DNA of 64,000 bases from CAWFXC01 sp963819735 (GTDB lineage: Bacteria; Actinomycetota; Acidimicrobiia; IMCC26256; DASPTH01), in NCBI GenBank assembly GCA_963819735.1, contig CAWFXC010000005.1:620001-684000 (forward strand), read 5' to 3'. Of the stretch, positions 62,117-64,000 are shown piece after piece. The position numbers and the translations under genes were made by a program. The number at the start of each line of letters is the position of its first letter. Position 1 is the first letter of the stretch. The notes beneath the pieces are model-generated. The model was not told the DNA's origin. It made no database searches and worked only from the letters and a program-made list of their open reading frames with translations.

Positions 62117-63970
62117 ATGGCCATCTTCCCGACCATCGCCGACTACGCCTTCCTCTCCGATTGCGAGGTGAGCTGCCTCGTCGCCCCCAACAGTGCGGTC
62201 GAGTGGCTCTGCCTGCCCCGCCCCGACGCGCCGAGTGTGTTCGGCGCGCTGCTCGACCGGTCAGCCGGGTTCTTCCACTTCGGGCCGGCCAACGTCGAGG
62301 TCCCCAACCAGCGGCGGTACGTGCCCGGCACCAACGTGCTCGAGACGACCTGGCACACCACGACCGGCTGGCTCATCGTGCAGGACCTGCTCGTCGTCGG
62401 GCCCGCACCCACCGAGCACCGCCGCGAGAACTATCGGCGCGTACCCGGCGACACCATGGCCCAGGGCACGCTGCTGCGGATCGCCACGTGCTGCAGCGGG
62501 CGGGTCGATCTCCAGGTGAACTGCATCCCGCAGTTCGAGTACGGCAAGACGCCAGGGGAGTGGAGCTACGACAACGAAGGGTATGAGCGGGTCACGGTGC
62601 GCAGCGGCGACCTCGCGCTCGAGCTCGCGGGCAGCCTGCGGCTCGGGATCCTCGGCCCCCGATCCTACGGGCGCACGACGCTGGAGCACGGGGAGGTCGC
62701 GTGGCTCGCGCTGTCGTGGGGCGGCAACGGCCCGACGACCGAAGAGGAGGCGCTCGCGCAGCTGGGCGACGACCGAGAAGTTCTGGCGCGACTGGCTGAG
62801 CCTCGCCCAGTTCGCGGACCACTCGTGGCGTCCCTACATCGAGCGGAGCGCGCTCGCGCTCAAGGGCCTCAGCTACGCGCCGACCGGCGCGGTCATGGCC
62901 GCGGGCACGACCTCGTTGCCCGAGACGCCCGGCGGCGAGCGCAACTGGGACTACCGCTACACCTGGATCCGTGACACCGCGTTCATGCTGCGGGCGCTGC
63001 ACGATCTCGGGTTCGACTGGGAGGCGTTCGAGTACTTCGCGCTTCCTCATCGAAGCGATCGCGGCCGGCAGTGGGAGCGGCGACGGCTGGGAACTGCAGA
63101 TCATGTACGGGATCGGCGGTGAGACCGATCTCACCGAGCACACGCTCGATCATCTGTCGGGATACCGGAACTCGCGGCCTGTGCGCATCGGCAACGGCGC
63201 GTACGACCAGCACCAGCACGACGTCTGGGGGATGCTGCTCGACTCGGTGGCATCGCACCTGAAGCGGGGCGGCCAGATCCCCCAGGCGCGTGGACCGGTC
63301 TCGTCGTCGCTCGTCGAGAAGGCGATCGAACGGTTTCCCGAACCCGACCAGGGCATCTGGGAGATGCGGGGCGACCCGAAGCATTTCGTGGCGTCGAAGG
63401 TGATGTGCTGGGTCGCGGTCGATCGGGGCGTCAAGCTGGCGACCGAGCGCGGAGACACCGAGCGCGTCGAACGGTGGCAGAAGGCGGCCGACGACGATGA
63501 AGGCCGAGATCATCGAGAAGGGGGTCGACGACCGCGGTTCGTTCACGCAGTACTACGGCACGAAGGATCTCGACGCGTCGTTGCTGCTGATCCCGATCAT
63601 GGGCTTCCTCCCGCCCGACGACGAACGCGTCCGTACCACCGTGCTGGCGATCGCCGACGAGCTGACGCAGGACGGCCTGGTACTGCGCTACAAGGTCGAG
63701 TCCACCGACGACGGTCTCTCCGGGGTGGAGGGCACGTTCACCATCTGTTCGTTCTGGTTGGTGTCGGCCCTCGCCATGATCGATGAGGTCGACCGTGCCC
63801 GGGCGCTGTTCGAGAAGCTCATCTCGTTCGCCGGCCCCCTGCACCTGTACGCCGAGGAGATCGACGTGTCGACCGGCCAGCACCTCGGCAACTTCCCGCA
63901 GGCGTTCACGCACCTGGCGCTGATCGACGCCGCCACCCGGCTGATCGCACTGGAAAAGGCCAACGCGTGA
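62117..63970 (+). pseudogene. GH15 glycoside hydrolase (glucoamylase/trehalase type), with three frameshifts
   Basis: The start IADYAFLSDCEVSCLVAPNS and VEWLCLPRPDAPSVFGALLD (from ATG 62117) is typical of GH15 enzymes such as trehalase. The frame changes near 62776 (EKFWRDWLSLAQFADHSW, then PETPGGERNWDYRYTWIRDT), near 63045 (FLIEAIAAG, WELQIMYGIGGETDLTEHTL) and near 63500 (MKAEIIEKGVDDRGSFTQYY to HLGNFPQAFTHLALIDAATR). Each step is +1, consistent with one extra base, and after three the original frame returns. The length (about 617 codons) and all blocks are normal, so the catalytic domain is complete if the indels are errors. Confidence 0.8.
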
Positions 63971-64000
63971 GCGGTGCGCCCGAGCTGCGGCACCGGGTGG
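63967..64000 (+). CDS. 5' end of an unidentified protein, cut by the window edge
   Basis: A GTG at 63967 overlaps the GH15 stop (GTGA) and opens a frame reading Met-Ser-Gly-Ala-Pro-Glu-Leu-Arg-His-Arg-Val to the window end. The overlap pattern matches the other coupled genes here. Eleven residues do not identify it. Confidence 0.4.
   Translation, partial: MSGAPELRHRV

Noticed and set aside
1..64000. CRISPR arrays, rRNA, intact tRNA, prophage or integrase genes
   Set aside because: None seen: no regularly spaced repeats, no rRNA-like blocks, no complete cloverleaf, no phage structural or recombinase genes.

Overview
The window is high-GC, gene-dense actinobacterial DNA. It has frequent GTG starts, many 1-4 nt ATGA/GTGA/TGATG overlaps, OmpR-type, TetR and MarR regulators, many SDR, P450 and acyl-CoA enzymes, a DUF35-thiolase pair and a split B12-dependent acyl-CoA mutase. 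This suits an environmental actinobacterium of the Acidimicrobiia type, but that placement is inferred from gene content only. No rRNA, complete tRNA, CRISPR array or phage was seen.

Left part, 1-16.9 kb: an accessory-looking region devoted to membrane electron transfer and containing gene decay. A minus-strand unit (4983 to 1885) carries a four-His ferric-reductase-like heme membrane protein, an FMN-binding protein with an SGAT flavinylation motif, the ApbE flavin transferase and two small one-TM proteins. After a degenerate receiver protein, a stretch of dead genes (oxidoreductase and MFS remnants) and an OmpR-type two-component system come two more four-His membrane proteins. Each is preceded by a short one-TM protein. 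The second is translationally coupled to a NuoF-like flavo-iron-sulfur protein, a C-x2-H-x2-C ferredoxin and a cNMP-binding/arsenate-reductase fusion. A decayed IS110 transposase and an orphan tmRNA/tRNA-like 3' end (about 16.92 kb) follow, which suggests the right edge of an old integrated element.

Middle part, 17-35 kb: envelope and housekeeping functions. These are a frameshifted YcxB-like protein, a rhomboid-like/lysyl-phosphatidylglycerol-synthase fusion, a CDF metal exporter, a PAP2 protein lacking the usual PSGH histidine, a molybdopterin oxidoreductase with a frameshifted C-terminus, and a GAF-GGDEF protein. PhyH, DUF2237, SnoaL, GlcD-type, acetoacetate-decarboxylase-like, epimerase, SDR, DUF1214 and MarR genes follow.

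Right part, 35-64 kb: a catabolic-looking landscape for CoA-linked and oxidative chemistry. It contains an acyl-CoA ligase, an LLM flavin oxidoreductase, five SDRs in total with the middle region, an amidohydrolase, the split acyl-CoA mutase, a double-domain class III CoA transferase, the thiolase/DUF35 pair, a P450, a TauD dioxygenase and a GMC oxidoreductase. Between them lie a GH3 glycosidase, a DODA-type dioxygenase, an MFS transporter, DinB, a methyltransferase, a CGSC-motif (UGSC family) pair, an aldose epimerase and a GH15 enzyme. The GH3, GH15, YcxB-like and molybdopterin genes each carry single-base frameshifts, so either several genes are decaying or the assembly retains indel errors.

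The strongest candidate for an undescribed system is the FRD-NuoF-ferredoxin-cNMP/ArsC operon (10.77-14.52 kb), considered with its two sister ferric-reductase-like modules.
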